A stretch of 33,212 bases of DNA from DATBFX01 sp036558305 (GTDB lineage Bacteria; Chloroflexota; Chloroflexia; Thermomicrobiales; UBA6265): the NCBI GenBank assembly GCA_036558305.1, contig DATBFX010000449.1:1-33212 (forward strand), written 5' to 3'. The notes beneath the pieces are model-generated. The model was not told where the DNA came from, did not search any database, and worked only from the letters and a program-made list of their open reading frames with translations. Position 1 is the first letter of the stretch; every line of letters begins with the position of its first letter. A program made the position numbers and the translations under genes. Shown piece by piece: positions 8,373 to 15,950 of this stretch.

Positions 8373-9022
8373 CCGACACCCCGCCGGTTCGTGCCCCTTA
8401 CCTGCTGGCACCATCGTGCGATCCGGGGAACGATGCGACGGCAGAGATCTGGCGTTCGCTTGCGGTCGCGGTCGACAGCGCGATGCTGGGAGATCGGCGG
8501 GAGACGGAACCGGAGCGGCCGGTCGCTCGCAGTCTCCTGGTTACCTCCGTTCGCCGCGCGGTCCCTGCCGTCGCTTGTCGGGTCGCGGTGGCCGTTGCCG
8601 AGCTTGGCTGGTCGACCTGTCTCGTCGACGGCGCGGCGCGGCTCACCGACGATGAGAGTAGCGACGAAGGACTTGCCGGGTGGTTCGCGGAAGAGTGCCC
8701 GGCGAATATCCGATTCACCGAGACCGACATTGCCCGCCTGACACTTGTGCGAGGGGGAGACCGGTGGCAAGAGATCGCGGGCACCCTGCGGATTGACCGG
8801 GTGAGAGCCTTGACCGATCACCTGTCGGATCGATGCCGGTGGATCGTCTGGGCGGGACCGCCGCTGGTGTCGGCGGCCGGGATGGCGGTCGCGGGCGGGG
8901 TCGATGCCGTCCTGCTCGCCGTAACGCCGGGCCGGGTGACGCGGGAGGACGTGCGTCGTGCGCGTGCGGCCGTCGCCTCGGTGCACGGCAATTTGCTCGG
9001 AACGGTGCTGTCAGGCGATTGA
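8369..9022 (+). CDS. BY-kinase-like (CpsD/YveL) protein lacking Walker A
   Basis: A 217-residue protein in the position of the cytoplasmic tyrosine autokinase that partners a YveK-type protein. Its overall pattern follows the family: AEIWRSLAVAV in place of the EayRtLRtni helix, SLLVTS leading into the P-loop position, AELGWSTCLVDGAARL at Walker A', and WIVWAGPPL, VDAVLLAVTPGRVTREDVRRA and GTVLSGD near the end. The GxGKS/T Walker A is replaced by VRRAVPAVAC (61-70), the Walker A' Asp-rich LIDaDlRrP has become LVDGAARL, and Walker B WIVWAGPP lacks the DsPP Asp. No C-terminal tyrosine cluster is visible. It is probably a regulatory pseudokinase. ATGA coupling to the Wzz gene; the 3' end overlaps the convergent DUF4388 gene by 12 bp. 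Confidence 0.75.
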   Translation: MTDTPPVRAPYLLAPSCDPGNDATAEIWRSLAVAVDSAMLGDRRETEPERPVARSLLVTSVRRAVPAVACRVAVAVAELGWSTCLVDGAARLTDDESSDEGLAGWFAEECPANIRFTETDIARLTLVRGGDRWQEIAGTLRIDRVRALTDHLSDRCRWIVWAGPPLVSAAGMAVAGGVDAVLLAVTPGRVTREDVRRARAAVASVHGNLLGTVLSGD

Positions 9023-9865
9023 CGACGCGTGGCGGGCGGATTGCCGCTCACCCGCATCTTCGGCGTCCAGGCTCAGAACTTGGCCGAGGAGACCGGCGTC
9101 CGCCGCGGCAGCGTGGGACCGGAGTGGCTCGGCCGCGGGGGGCCGCGCGTGTTCTTCTGGTCCCACGAGCAAAAGACCGCGTTCGCGCAGCCCGATGACG
9201 GTGCGCCAGAGCGTGGTTTCCTCCATCACGACGGAGCCGGCCACTTCGGCCAGACTGCCGGCGCCGGCCTGAAGGGTCGCGGCGACGAAGACTTCGGCCT
9301 CGGAGAGGGTGTCGGCGACTTCGTCGATGGCGGGACTCAACATCAAGGGGGCGAGGGGATCGGGGAGCAGACCGCGCAGAGCCATCAGCTCGTCCGTGCG
9401 CCGGGTCGCTTCGAGCAGGATGCGGTCGGAGTTGAGCGCGACGTTTTCGGTCCGGTTCGGTTGGTTGGTGCTGCGCTGGTAGACGAACATCCCGCGATCG
9501 GCGGCGATGACCCGTGCCAGGATCTCGACGCACTGCTCTTCGACGCAGTGGGCCAACTCCCCTTCCGTGATCCAACCGTGGCCGATCAGGATCGTGCCGA
9601 GTCCGTGACTCCGCCCGGCCGCCTCCTGTTCACGTAGCGCCTGACGGAGTTGTTCGACGTCGAGGTAGCCGAGGCGGAGCAGCATGCGACCGAGGCGGAG
9701 CGCCATGTTGGTCGAGGTGACGAAACTCAATTGGCCCTTGTCGAGGAAGAGCGTCGCCTCGTCGCCGTGGGTGCTGATCGAAAGCTTGCCGGTTTGGCGG
9801 CGGAGGGCAAGGAGGTAGAGGAGGTCGGCGACCCCGACGTCGCTGAGTTCTCCCATGAACGACAC
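9011..9865 (-). CDS. DUF4388 domain protein, second copy
   Basis: A soluble protein of about 284 residues. Residues 4-55 (MGELSDVGVADLLYLLALRR, TGKLSI, ATLFLDKGQLSFV) match DUF4388. Residues about 56-120 (LGRMLLRLGYLDVEQLRQAL, then LGTILIGHGWITEGELAHCV) are two copies of a GspE-N/MshEN-like helical repeat. The remainder is helical. The GTG at 9865 is chosen because GGAGG lies 8 nt upstream; the ATG at 9856 is the alternative. It follows hisI by 124 bp on the same strand and might be read through from the his operon, but it has no known link to histidine. An N-terminal domain like that of 3697-4896 suggests paralogues. Function unknown. Confidence 0.8.
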   Translation of the reverse strand: MSFMGELSDVGVADLLYLLALRRQTGKLSISTHGDEATLFLDKGQLSFVTSTNMALRLGRMLLRLGYLDVEQLRQALREQEAAGRSHGLGTILIGHGWITEGELAHCVEEQCVEILARVIAADRGMFVYQRSTNQPNRTENVALNSDRILLEATRRTDELMALRGLLPDPLAPLMLSPAIDEVADTLSEAEVFVAATLQAGAGSLAEVAGSVVMEETTLWRTVIGLRERGLLLVGPEEHARPPAAEPLRSHAAAADAGLLGQVLSLDAEDAGERQSARHASSIA

Positions 9866-9989
9866 GCGACCGACCTCCACTCCTCGCCGCACGCGGAGTG
9901 CGCGGAATCTTTCTCCGCCAAGTATGCCCGTCCGGCGGAGGTTTCGGACCCCACCTTTCGTCCCATTCGCGCTACCGGCGAGGTCGACC

Positions 9990-10952
9990 CTAGCCGCGGA
10001 CGGCCGCGGCTTCGTGCGCTTCGAAGTAGGGAGCAAGGTACGGCCTGGATCGCAGGTCGCGCAGGTCGCGTTCGATCAGCTCGGACGGGTCGAGATCGAC
10101 CGAGTGACAGGCTTGACCGACCAACGCGACCGTCGCGTGGAGGCGCGACGAACGCTCGCCGGTCACGCCGGAATCCCAATCGTCGGCGTCGCGGCGGAGG
10201 AGCTTCGCCGCCGAGCCGGTCGACAACGAATCCTCGTTCGTGGCGAGGGCAACGTCGGGACGGAGGCGCTCCCACGGAATGCCGTCCTGCATCGCTGCCA
10301 TGGCAACCCAATACAGCACCTGCGACGCCTCCAGGCGGAGATCGTCACTCCGGTCGCCGTGTCGATGCGAGCCTTCGATGACACCGGCAAGCTCGCGAAG
10401 CTCGTCGGCGATCCGGCGGTCGACCGGGGGCGAGCCGGGCCGCAGTCTGCGCGAAGTGGACGATTCGGCAGAGAGGTCGTGGTCGCGGAGATACTCGTAT
10501 GCTCCAAGCCAGAGTCGGCTCGCTTGCCGCAGAATCGCCGGCACCGATCCGACAGCCGCCGACCCGTAGACCACCGCCGGGTCGAAGCTGCGGTCGCGGA
10601 CGACGACGAGTTGGCCGTCCTCGTCGAACCGGCGATAGAAGCAAGTTGGGTAGCCATCGTGACAGACCGCACCGACCTGGGTGACGGCGATGAGGAGCGT
10701 GTTCGATTCGCAGTTGACGTAGACGTCGTGGACGATCTGCTCGTGGCCGGAGGTTTCGCCCTTGCGCCAGAGTTTGGCCCGGCTTCGACTCCAAAAATGG
10801 GTGCGCCCGGTCTCGCGCGTCAACCGGAGCGCCTCGGCGTTCATGTAACCGACCATGAGGACGGCGGCCGACTCGGCATCCTGGATGACCGCGGCAATGA
10901 GACCGTCCGCGTCGAAGCGGAGGGTGGCAAGGGCGTCATCGGACGCGGTCAC
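9990..10952 (-). CDS. hisI: Phosphoribosyl-AMP cyclohydrolase with MazG/HisE-like C-terminal region
   Basis: A 320-residue protein. Residues 1-125 are HisI, which opens the purine ring of PR-AMP (step 3 of histidine synthesis). The three zinc cysteines are kept with exact spacing (C81, C97, C104; 16 and 7 apart). The Mg ligands of the family motif DCDxD read N80-C-E82-S-N84, so all three Asp are substituted. Residues about 175-310 are helical, with two MazG-like segments (DELRELAGVIEG / LRLEASQVLYWVAMAAMQDG, and LHATVALVGQACHSVDLD). They may be a degenerate HisE (PR-ATP pyrophosphohydrolase), an activity otherwise missing in the window. The start GTG overlaps the hisF stop (GTGA). Confidence 0.82.
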   Translation of the reverse strand: MTASDDALATLRFDADGLIAAVIQDAESAAVLMVGYMNAEALRLTRETGRTHFWSRSRAKLWRKGETSGHEQIVHDVYVNCESNTLLIAVTQVGAVCHDGYPTCFYRRFDEDGQLVVVRDRSFDPAVVYGSAAVGSVPAILRQASRLWLGAYEYLRDHDLSAESSTSRRLRPGSPPVDRRIADELRELAGVIEGSHRHGDRSDDLRLEASQVLYWVAMAAMQDGIPWERLRPDVALATNEDSLSTGSAAKLLRRDADDWDSGVTGERSSRLHATVALVGQACHSVDLDPSELIERDLRDLRSRPYLAPYFEAHEAAAVRG

Positions 10953-11740
10953 GGTCGGACCGGGATGCCGTGGGCGGCGAGGTACCGCTTCGCCTCGGCG
11001 ACCCGGAATTCGCCGAAGTGGAAGATCGAGGCGGCGAGCACGGCGTCGGCCCGACCGGGCGCCAGTGCCGCGACGAGGTGATCGAGGTTGCCGGCGCCGC
11101 CCGAGGCGATCACCGGCACGTTAATGACCCTCCCGATCGCTTCCAGCAAGTCGAGGTCGTAACCGTCCCTCGTACCGTCGCGGTCCATGCTGGTGACCAG
11201 GAATTCGCCCGCGCCGAGTTCCGCCGCGCGGTGCGCCCATTCGACCGCGTCGAGGTCTGTTGGGCGGCGGCCGCCGTGGGAGAAGACGCGCCAACCGGCG
11301 CCGTCCGGGTTGCGACGGGCGTCGATGGCGACGACGATGCACTGCCGGCCGAAAACGTCGGCCCCGGCGCTGATCAGTTCGGGGGTGGCGATCGCCGAGG
11401 TATTGACCGAGACCTTGTCGGCACCGGCCCGCAGTATCTCGCGGATGTCGGCGACGGTCTGCACGCCACCGCCGACGGTGAGCGGAATGAAGACCTGATC
11501 GGCGGTGCGCGCGACCACCTCGACCATCGTTTTGCGGCTGTCGGAACTGGCGGTGATGTCGAGGAAGACGAGTTCGTCGGCGCCTTCTTGGTTGTAGAAC
11601 GCCGCCAACTCGACCGGGTCACCGGCGTCGCGCAGGTTGACGAATTCGATTCCCTTGACGACGCGACCGCTGGTGACGTCGAGGCAAGGGATCACGCGCC
11701 GGGTCAGGGTGGCGGTGGCGACCGCGGAATGGCTCAGCAT
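10949..11740 (-). CDS. hisF: Imidazole glycerol phosphate synthase cyclase subunit
   Basis: A 263-residue (beta/alpha)8 barrel that uses ammonia from HisH to turn PRFAR into imidazole glycerol phosphate and AICAR. The two catalytic Asp are visible: D21 in RRVIPCLDV (Asp11 of the family) and D140 in VVAIDARRN (Asp130). Phosphate-binding blocks TVGGGV, KVSVNTSA and VIASGGAGN are present. The ATG at 11740 gives an N-terminus about 10 residues longer than usual and overlaps the hisA stop by 7 nt. The frame is open further upstream only because of overlap with hisA. Confidence 0.95.
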   Translation of the reverse strand: MLSHSAVATATLTRRVIPCLDVTSGRVVKGIEFVNLRDAGDPVELAAFYNQEGADELVFLDITASSDSRKTMVEVVARTADQVFIPLTVGGGVQTVADIREILRAGADKVSVNTSAIATPELISAGADVFGRQCIVVAIDARRNPDGAGWRVFSHGGRRPTDLDAVEWAHRAAELGAGEFLVTSMDRDGTRDGYDLDLLEAIGRVINVPVIASGGAGNLDHLVAALAPGRADAVLAASIFHFGEFRVAEAKRYLAAHGIPVRP

Positions 11741-12468
11741 CGGAGTGGCTCCGGGATACGGGCGGCGGCGATGGCCGATTCCAGGTCGATCCGGCCGTCG
11801 TAGAGGGCGCGGCCGACGATGACGCCGTCGGCGCCCGTTCGTGCCACGTCGACGACGTCGTCGAGGCAACCGATGCCGCCCGAAGCAATCACGCCGCGAC
11901 CGAGGAGCCCGACCAAATCGGAAAGGGCACTCAGGTTTGGGCCGGCGAGCGTGCCGTCGCGGCGGATGTCGGTGTAGATGAAACCCTGGACACCGGCACG
12001 CCGCAGCCGGGTCGCCACCTCGTCGACGGTCGTGTCGGTTTGGTCGAGCCAACCGGCGGCGGCGAGGCGGCCGTCGCGTGCATCGAGACCGACCGCGAGT
12101 CGGTCCGACCAGCGCGCGGCGGCGCGGACGACGAGATCGGGCGTGCGCAGGGCCGCGGTGCCGAGAACGATCCGATCGACACCCAGATCGAATGCCGCGG
12201 CGATGTCCTCCTCGGTGCGGCGACCGCCGCCGAGCTGGATCGGAACCGAGACCGACGCACGGATCCGGCGAACCGCCTCGACGTTGGATGGGGCGCCAAG
12301 TTTGGCGCCGTCGAGGTCCACGACGTGCAGCCACTCCGCGCCTGCGTCGGCCCAGCGGCGGGCCGCGTCGACCGGATCGGCATCGAATGCCGTCTCGCGG
12401 CCGAAGTCGCCTTCGACCAGCCGGACGCAGCGTCCGCCGCGGATGTCGATCGCCGGGTAGACGATCAC
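11734..12468 (-). CDS. hisA: ProFAR isomerase
   Basis: A 244-residue TIM barrel that isomerises ProFAR to PRFAR (step 4, Amadori rearrangement). Catalytic acid and base D8 (YPAIDIRGG) and D129 (GLDAR) are present, with QLGGGRR and ASGGIG phosphate loops and TDIRRDGT. The true start is the GTG at 12468 (reads VIVYPAID), which overlaps the hisH stop as GTGA and is preceded by GGAG. A PriA-type dual function cannot be excluded because trpF is not in the window. Confidence 0.95.
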   Translation of the reverse strand: MIVYPAIDIRGGRCVRLVEGDFGRETAFDADPVDAARRWADAGAEWLHVVDLDGAKLGAPSNVEAVRRIRASVSVPIQLGGGRRTEEDIAAAFDLGVDRIVLGTAALRTPDLVVRAAARWSDRLAVGLDARDGRLAAAGWLDQTDTTVDEVATRLRRAGVQGFIYTDIRRDGTLAGPNLSALSDLVGLLGRGVIASGGIGCLDDVVDVARTGADGVIVGRALYDGRIDLESAIAAARIPEPLRC

Positions 12469-13103
12469 GCCATCGCTCCGCTCAACTCGCGCGCGATCGC
12501 CGCCTCGTCCAATTGGGCGACGAACCGGCGAACGAAGGCGAGACCGTCGGCGCCGCTCTTCTCGGGGTGGAACTGGGTTCCCCAGACGTTGTCGCGGACG
12601 ACGACGCTTGCGAAGTCCTCGCCGTAGTGGGCGACCGCCGCGATGTCGGCCTCGTCGGCGGGTTCGGCGACGTAGGAGTGGACGAAGTAGAAGTAGGGCT
12701 CGTCGCCGGGCTCGCCGGCCGGTCCGCTCCGGACGACCCGGGAGCGGTTCCAACCCATGTGGGGCACCTTGACCGGACCGGTGAGCGAGCGGACGCGTCC
12801 CGGCAGGAGTCCGAGCCCGGGAACGCCTCCTTCCTCCTGGTCCTCGAACAGCACCTGCATGCCGACGCAGATGCCGAGGAACGGCTTCCCGGCCTCGACG
12901 GCTCGGTAGACGGCCCGATCCATCCCCATCTGCCGGATGCGCTCGACCGAGTGACCGGCGTTGCCGACGCCGGGCAGCACCACGGCGTCGGCGGCGACGA
13001 CGACCGCGGGGTCCTCGGTGACGACGGTGGTGGCACCGGCCGATTCGAGGGCGCGCCGGATGGAGCGGAGATTGCCAGCCCCATAATCGATGATGGCGAT
13101 CAT
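12465..13103 (-). CDS. hisH: Imidazole glycerol phosphate synthase glutaminase subunit
   Basis: A 212-residue class I glutamine amidotransferase that supplies ammonia to HisF. The catalytic triad is visible: C79 in FLGICVGMQ, H179 and E181 in GTQFHPEKS. The N-terminal IDYGAGNLRS block and PGVGNAG oxyanion-strand region are typical. ATG at 13103 overlaps the hisB stop (ATGA). Confidence 0.95.
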   Translation of the reverse strand: MIAIIDYGAGNLRSIRRALESAGATTVVTEDPAVVVAADAVVLPGVGNAGHSVERIRQMGMDRAVYRAVEAGKPFLGICVGMQVLFEDQEEGGVPGLGLLPGRVRSLTGPVKVPHMGWNRSRVVRSGPAGEPGDEPYFYFVHSYVAEPADEADIAAVAHYGEDFASVVVRDNVWGTQFHPEKSGADGLAFVRRFVAQLDEAAIARELSGAMA

Positions 13104-13711
13104 GCCAGAAATCCTTTCGTGGAGGGGATGCGGGTCGGGTCGCCGGTGAGGCGGGTGGCGTCGCGGAGGGCGAGGGCGGCCGCCTTGAAGATCGATTCGG
13201 CGGCGTGGTGGGCGTTGCGCGCACGCAACAGATCGACGTGGATGGTCAGATAGGCATTCATCGCGAGACCCCGCCAGAACTCTTCGACGAGGCTCGAGGC
13301 GAAATCGCTTCCGATCATCGGTTCGGGCATGGTGGCGTCGAAATGGAGAAACGGCCGCCCCGAGACATCGACGACGACGCGCGCGAGCGCCTCGTCGAGC
13401 GGGACGTAGGCGTGGCCGTAGCGCGCGATGCCGGTGCGGTCGGACAGCGCCTGCCTGATCGCCAGTCCAACCGCGATCCCGACGTCTTCGACTGTATGGT
13501 GCGGGTCCATCGCCGCGTCGCCGGTACAGTTGACATCGAGATCGAAACGGCCATGCCGGCCGAGCGCGTCGAGCATGTGGTCGAGGAAGGGGACGCCGGT
13601 TTGGGCGGCGACGTTACCATGGCCGTCGAGATCGAGGGCTACGCGGAGGTCGGTTTCGCCCGTCTTGCGCTCGACGGAGCCTTTGCGGATGCGGTGCAGG
13701 AGGTCCGTCAT
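13100..13711 (-). CDS. hisB: Imidazoleglycerol-phosphate dehydratase
   Basis: A 203-residue Mn-dependent dehydratase (step 6). Metal-binding histidine motifs are complete: FLDHML, DPHHTVEDVG and NAHHAAESIFKA, with the terminal STKG. It is the stand-alone form with no histidinol-phosphate phosphatase fused; no phosphatase gene is in the operon. ATG at 13711 overlaps the hisC stop (ATGA). Confidence 0.96.
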   Translation of the reverse strand: MTDLLHRIRKGSVERKTGETDLRVALDLDGHGNVAAQTGVPFLDHMLDALGRHGRFDLDVNCTGDAAMDPHHTVEDVGIAVGLAIRQALSDRTGIARYGHAYVPLDEALARVVVDVSGRPFLHFDATMPEPMIGSDFASSLVEEFWRGLAMNAYLTIHVDLLRARNAHHAAESIFKAAALALRDATRLTGDPTRIPSTKGFLA

Positions 13712-14838
13712 GACGGACTGCCTCCTTCCCGCAGGATGTCCGCGAGTTCGGCCAAGAACAGCTCGTTCTCTTCGGTCGTGCCGATGGTCACGCGCAGGCA
13801 GTCTCGGATCCCGAGTTCCGGTCGGCCGAAGTGGCGGACCAGGATGCCGCGTCGCGCCAGTTCCCGCACGACCGGCGCCGCGTCGTCGACCGGCAGCCGG
13901 ACCAAAAGGAAGTTGGTCGCGGACGGCAACGGCCTGACACCGGGAAGTTCCCGCAGGTTGTCGGCGAGCGCGTCGCGGTCCGCGTTGATGCGGGCGACGA
14001 CGCCGTTGAGGAACGGCAGATCGTCGAGCGAGGCGATGACCGCCGCGGTCGAAGCAAGCGTCACGTTGTGGAACGGTGGAGTCACGGTCTGCAGATAGGG
14101 CATCAAGGCGGCGGGGAAGATGCCGTAGCCGACGCGCATGCCCGCCATCCCGGCGAACTTGCTCATCGTGCGGAGGATGGCGACGTTGGGGTGTCGATCC
14201 ATCAGCGGCAGGTGCGTCGAGCCGGCGAATTCGGCATAGGCTTCGTCGATGGCGACGAGACGCCCGGATTCGGCGACGATCCGCTCCACGGTCGCCGGAT
14301 CGAAGACGTTGCCGGTCGGATTGTTCGGCGTGCAGACGATGATCAGCTTGGTGCGGTCGGTGACGGCGGCCAGCACGCGTTCGGCATCGAGGGCGAAGTC
14401 CGGAGTCAACGGGGCGTCGACGACGCGCCCGCCGTGCAGGGAGGCGAGACCACGGTAGACGCCGAACGTCGGCTCGGAAATGATGACCTCGTCGCCCGGG
14501 TCGATGATGGCGTGGATGAAGGTGTTGAGGACGTCGTCGAGACCGGCGCCGCAGATGATCTGGTCAACCGGCGCCCCGGTGTAACCGGCGAGGGCCCGTC
14601 GAACCGGCCCCGCGTCGAACTCGGGATAGCGGTTGGTCTCCGCGAACTCCGCCAACGCCGCGCGCGCTTTCGGCGACGGACCGTACGGCGACTCGTTCAT
14701 GTCGAGCTTGACGATGCGCCGCGGCGGCTGCTCCGGCGACTTCGCCGGCACGTAGCTCGGCACCGTCCGCACCACGGGTCGCACGAACGACGCGACATCG
14801 AACGATGCCCTCTTCTCCGCGACATCAGAAGCAGTCAA
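13708..14838 (-). CDS. hisC: Histidinol-phosphate aminotransferase
   Basis: A 376-residue PLP-dependent class I/II aminotransferase (step 7). PLP lysine K227 lies in RTMSKFAGMAGMRVGYG, D198 in AIDEAYAEF, and the N-terminal substrate region is KLDMNESPYGPSP. The chosen start is TTG at 14838, with AGGGGGAG upstream (on the minus strand); no ATG lies near enough to keep the leading helix. It is separated from hisG by a 112-bp heptad-repeat element, the only long gap in the operon upstream of hisI. Confidence 0.94.
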   Translation of the reverse strand: MTASDVAEKRASFDVASFVRPVVRTVPSYVPAKSPEQPPRRIVKLDMNESPYGPSPKARAALAEFAETNRYPEFDAGPVRRALAGYTGAPVDQIICGAGLDDVLNTFIHAIIDPGDEVIISEPTFGVYRGLASLHGGRVVDAPLTPDFALDAERVLAAVTDRTKLIIVCTPNNPTGNVFDPATVERIVAESGRLVAIDEAYAEFAGSTHLPLMDRHPNVAILRTMSKFAGMAGMRVGYGIFPAALMPYLQTVTPPFHNVTLASTAAVIASLDDLPFLNGVVARINADRDALADNLRELPGVRPLPSATNFLLVRLPVDDAAPVVRELARRGILVRHFGRPELGIRDCLRVTIGTTEENELFLAELADILREGGSPS

Positions 14839-14853
14839 TGGAATCTCCCCCTG

Positions 14854-14953
14854 GAGCCGGTAGCCGGTAGCCGGTAGCCGGAAGTGATTGCTGAGGACCG
14901 AGTATCCGTCCGCCCGTCTGTCCTACCGGCTTTCGGCTACCGGCTACCAGCTA
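14854..14953. repeat. Inverted pair of heptanucleotide repeat arrays (TAGCCGG) between hisG and hisC
   Basis: Four 7-bp units (GAGCCGG, then TAGCCGG three times) fill 14854-14881. After a 44-nt spacer, four units in the opposite sense (CCGGCTT, TCGGCTA, CCGGCTA, CCAGCTA) fill 14926-14953 and reach into the hisG stop codon. The arms are complementary, so a hisG-hisC transcript would carry a long hairpin here. It resembles the short tandem heptanucleotide repeats known from cyanobacteria, but arranged as an inverted pair. Confidence 0.85.
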
Positions 14954-15838
14954 GAGAAGCAACTTATCGAGCGAGGAGACGAGGATTTCGGAGGCGCCGG
15001 CGGCGCGAAGGCGCTCGATCGACTCCCAGAAAACGTCTTCCTCGATGGCGGTGTGGACGGCGACCCAGCCCTCGACGGCGAGCGGGATGACCGTCGGCGC
15101 CTTCAGACCGGGGACGACCGCGCGGATCGCCGGCAGCGCCGTTGCCGGTGCGTTCATCATGACATACTTGTAGCGGCGGGCGGCGCGGACGGCACGGATG
15201 CGCATCAGCAGGCGATCGATGCTGACGCGCCGCTGGGGGTCGCACATCGCCCGGCGGTTGGCGACGAGGACGGCTTGCGAATCGAGGATCGTCTCGATTT
15301 GCCGGAGATCGTTCAGGAGCAGGGTGGAACCGGTCGCCGTCAATTCGACGATGGCGTCGGCCAGGCCGAGACCGGGGGCGACCTCGACGGAGCCGCTGAG
15401 GGTGATGATCTCCGGTTCGACGCCGAGCCCGCGAAAGTAGCGACGGGCGGAATTCGGGTACGAGGTCGCCAGTTTAACGTCCTTGACGTCGTCGACCGTT
15501 TGGTACGGCGAATCGCGGAGGACGGCGACGACGAGCGAGCAAAAACCGAAACCGAGCGGTTCGAGTTCTTCGACGTCGACTTCTTCCTCGTAGATCAGGT
15601 TGCGGCCGACGATGCCGAGATCGACCGTACCGAGACCGACGTATTCGGGGATGTCGTCGTCGCGGCCGTACAGGATCGAGAGGGGAAAGTTGCGGCAGAC
15701 GGAAAAGAGGCGCTGACCGTAACTTTCGAACTCCAATCCGATCGAGTGGAGCAACTTCAGGGTGTCGTCGGTCAGGCGCCCGCTGCGCTGGATGGCGAGT
15801 TTGAGGCGGCCTTCGCCGTTGATGAGCGATTTCGACAT
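14951..15838 (-). CDS. hisG: ATP phosphoribosyltransferase, long form
   Basis: A 295-residue first enzyme of histidine synthesis, joining ATP and PRPP. The LKLAIQRSGRL start, the D-x-G-I-V-G-x-N block (VDLGIVGRNLIYEEEVDVEE), and the PRPP loop LADAIVELTATGSTLLLNDL are present. The length includes the C-terminal HisG_C region (PTVIPLAVEGWVAVHTAIEE), so this is the hexameric long form that binds histidine for feedback control and does not need HisZ. ATG at 15838 is chosen; GGGAG lies 14 nt upstream, further than usual. First gene of the operon. Confidence 0.94.
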   Translation of the reverse strand: MSKSLINGEGRLKLAIQRSGRLTDDTLKLLHSIGLEFESYGQRLFSVCRNFPLSILYGRDDDIPEYVGLGTVDLGIVGRNLIYEEEVDVEELEPLGFGFCSLVVAVLRDSPYQTVDDVKDVKLATSYPNSARRYFRGLGVEPEIITLSGSVEVAPGLGLADAIVELTATGSTLLLNDLRQIETILDSQAVLVANRRAMCDPQRRVSIDRLLMRIRAVRAARRYKYVMMNAPATALPAIRAVVPGLKAPTVIPLAVEGWVAVHTAIEEDVFWESIERLRAAGASEILVSSLDKLLL

Positions 15839-15857
15839 GGCGCGAATGACGACTCCC

Positions 15858-15874
15858 GACGGCAGGGTGCCGTC
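15858..15874 (-). promoter_or_regulatory. Hairpin in the his operon leader
   Basis: On the minus strand GACGGCA-CCC-TGCCGTC forms a perfect 7-bp stem with a 3-nt loop, directly before GGGAG and 20 nt before the hisG ATG. No histidine-codon leader peptide or T-box was found, so classical attenuation is not supported. It may limit ribosome access. Confidence 0.45.
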
Positions 15875-15903
15875 CACGGAAAATGGCCGCGACCTCTGTC
15901 CGA

Positions 15904-15932
15904 TGTGTACCAGATTGTGACGTTCCGCACAA
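15904..15932 (-). promoter_or_regulatory. hisG: Candidate his operon promoter
   Basis: On the minus strand TTGTGC (15927-15932) and TACACA (15904-15909) are 17 nt apart, the latter preceded by TGG as an extended -10. Transcription would start near 15897, giving a leader of about 60 nt before hisG. It shares the 112-bp gap with the divergent rRNA methyltransferase gene. Confidence 0.5.
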
Positions 15933-15950
15933 GCGAGGGTTGAGCAGGCA

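Noticed and set aside
12468..13224. Long upstream extensions of hisA, hisF and hisG open frames
   Set aside because: The extensions overlap the preceding his gene or the promoter region and are Arg-rich. Family N-termini and GTGA/ATGA overlaps place the starts further downstream.
14854..14953. Heptad arrays as a CRISPR or a classical attenuator
   Set aside because: The units are 7 bp with no unique spacers between them, and no cas gene is present. The element lies behind hisG and not in the operon leader, and has no histidine-rich leader peptide.
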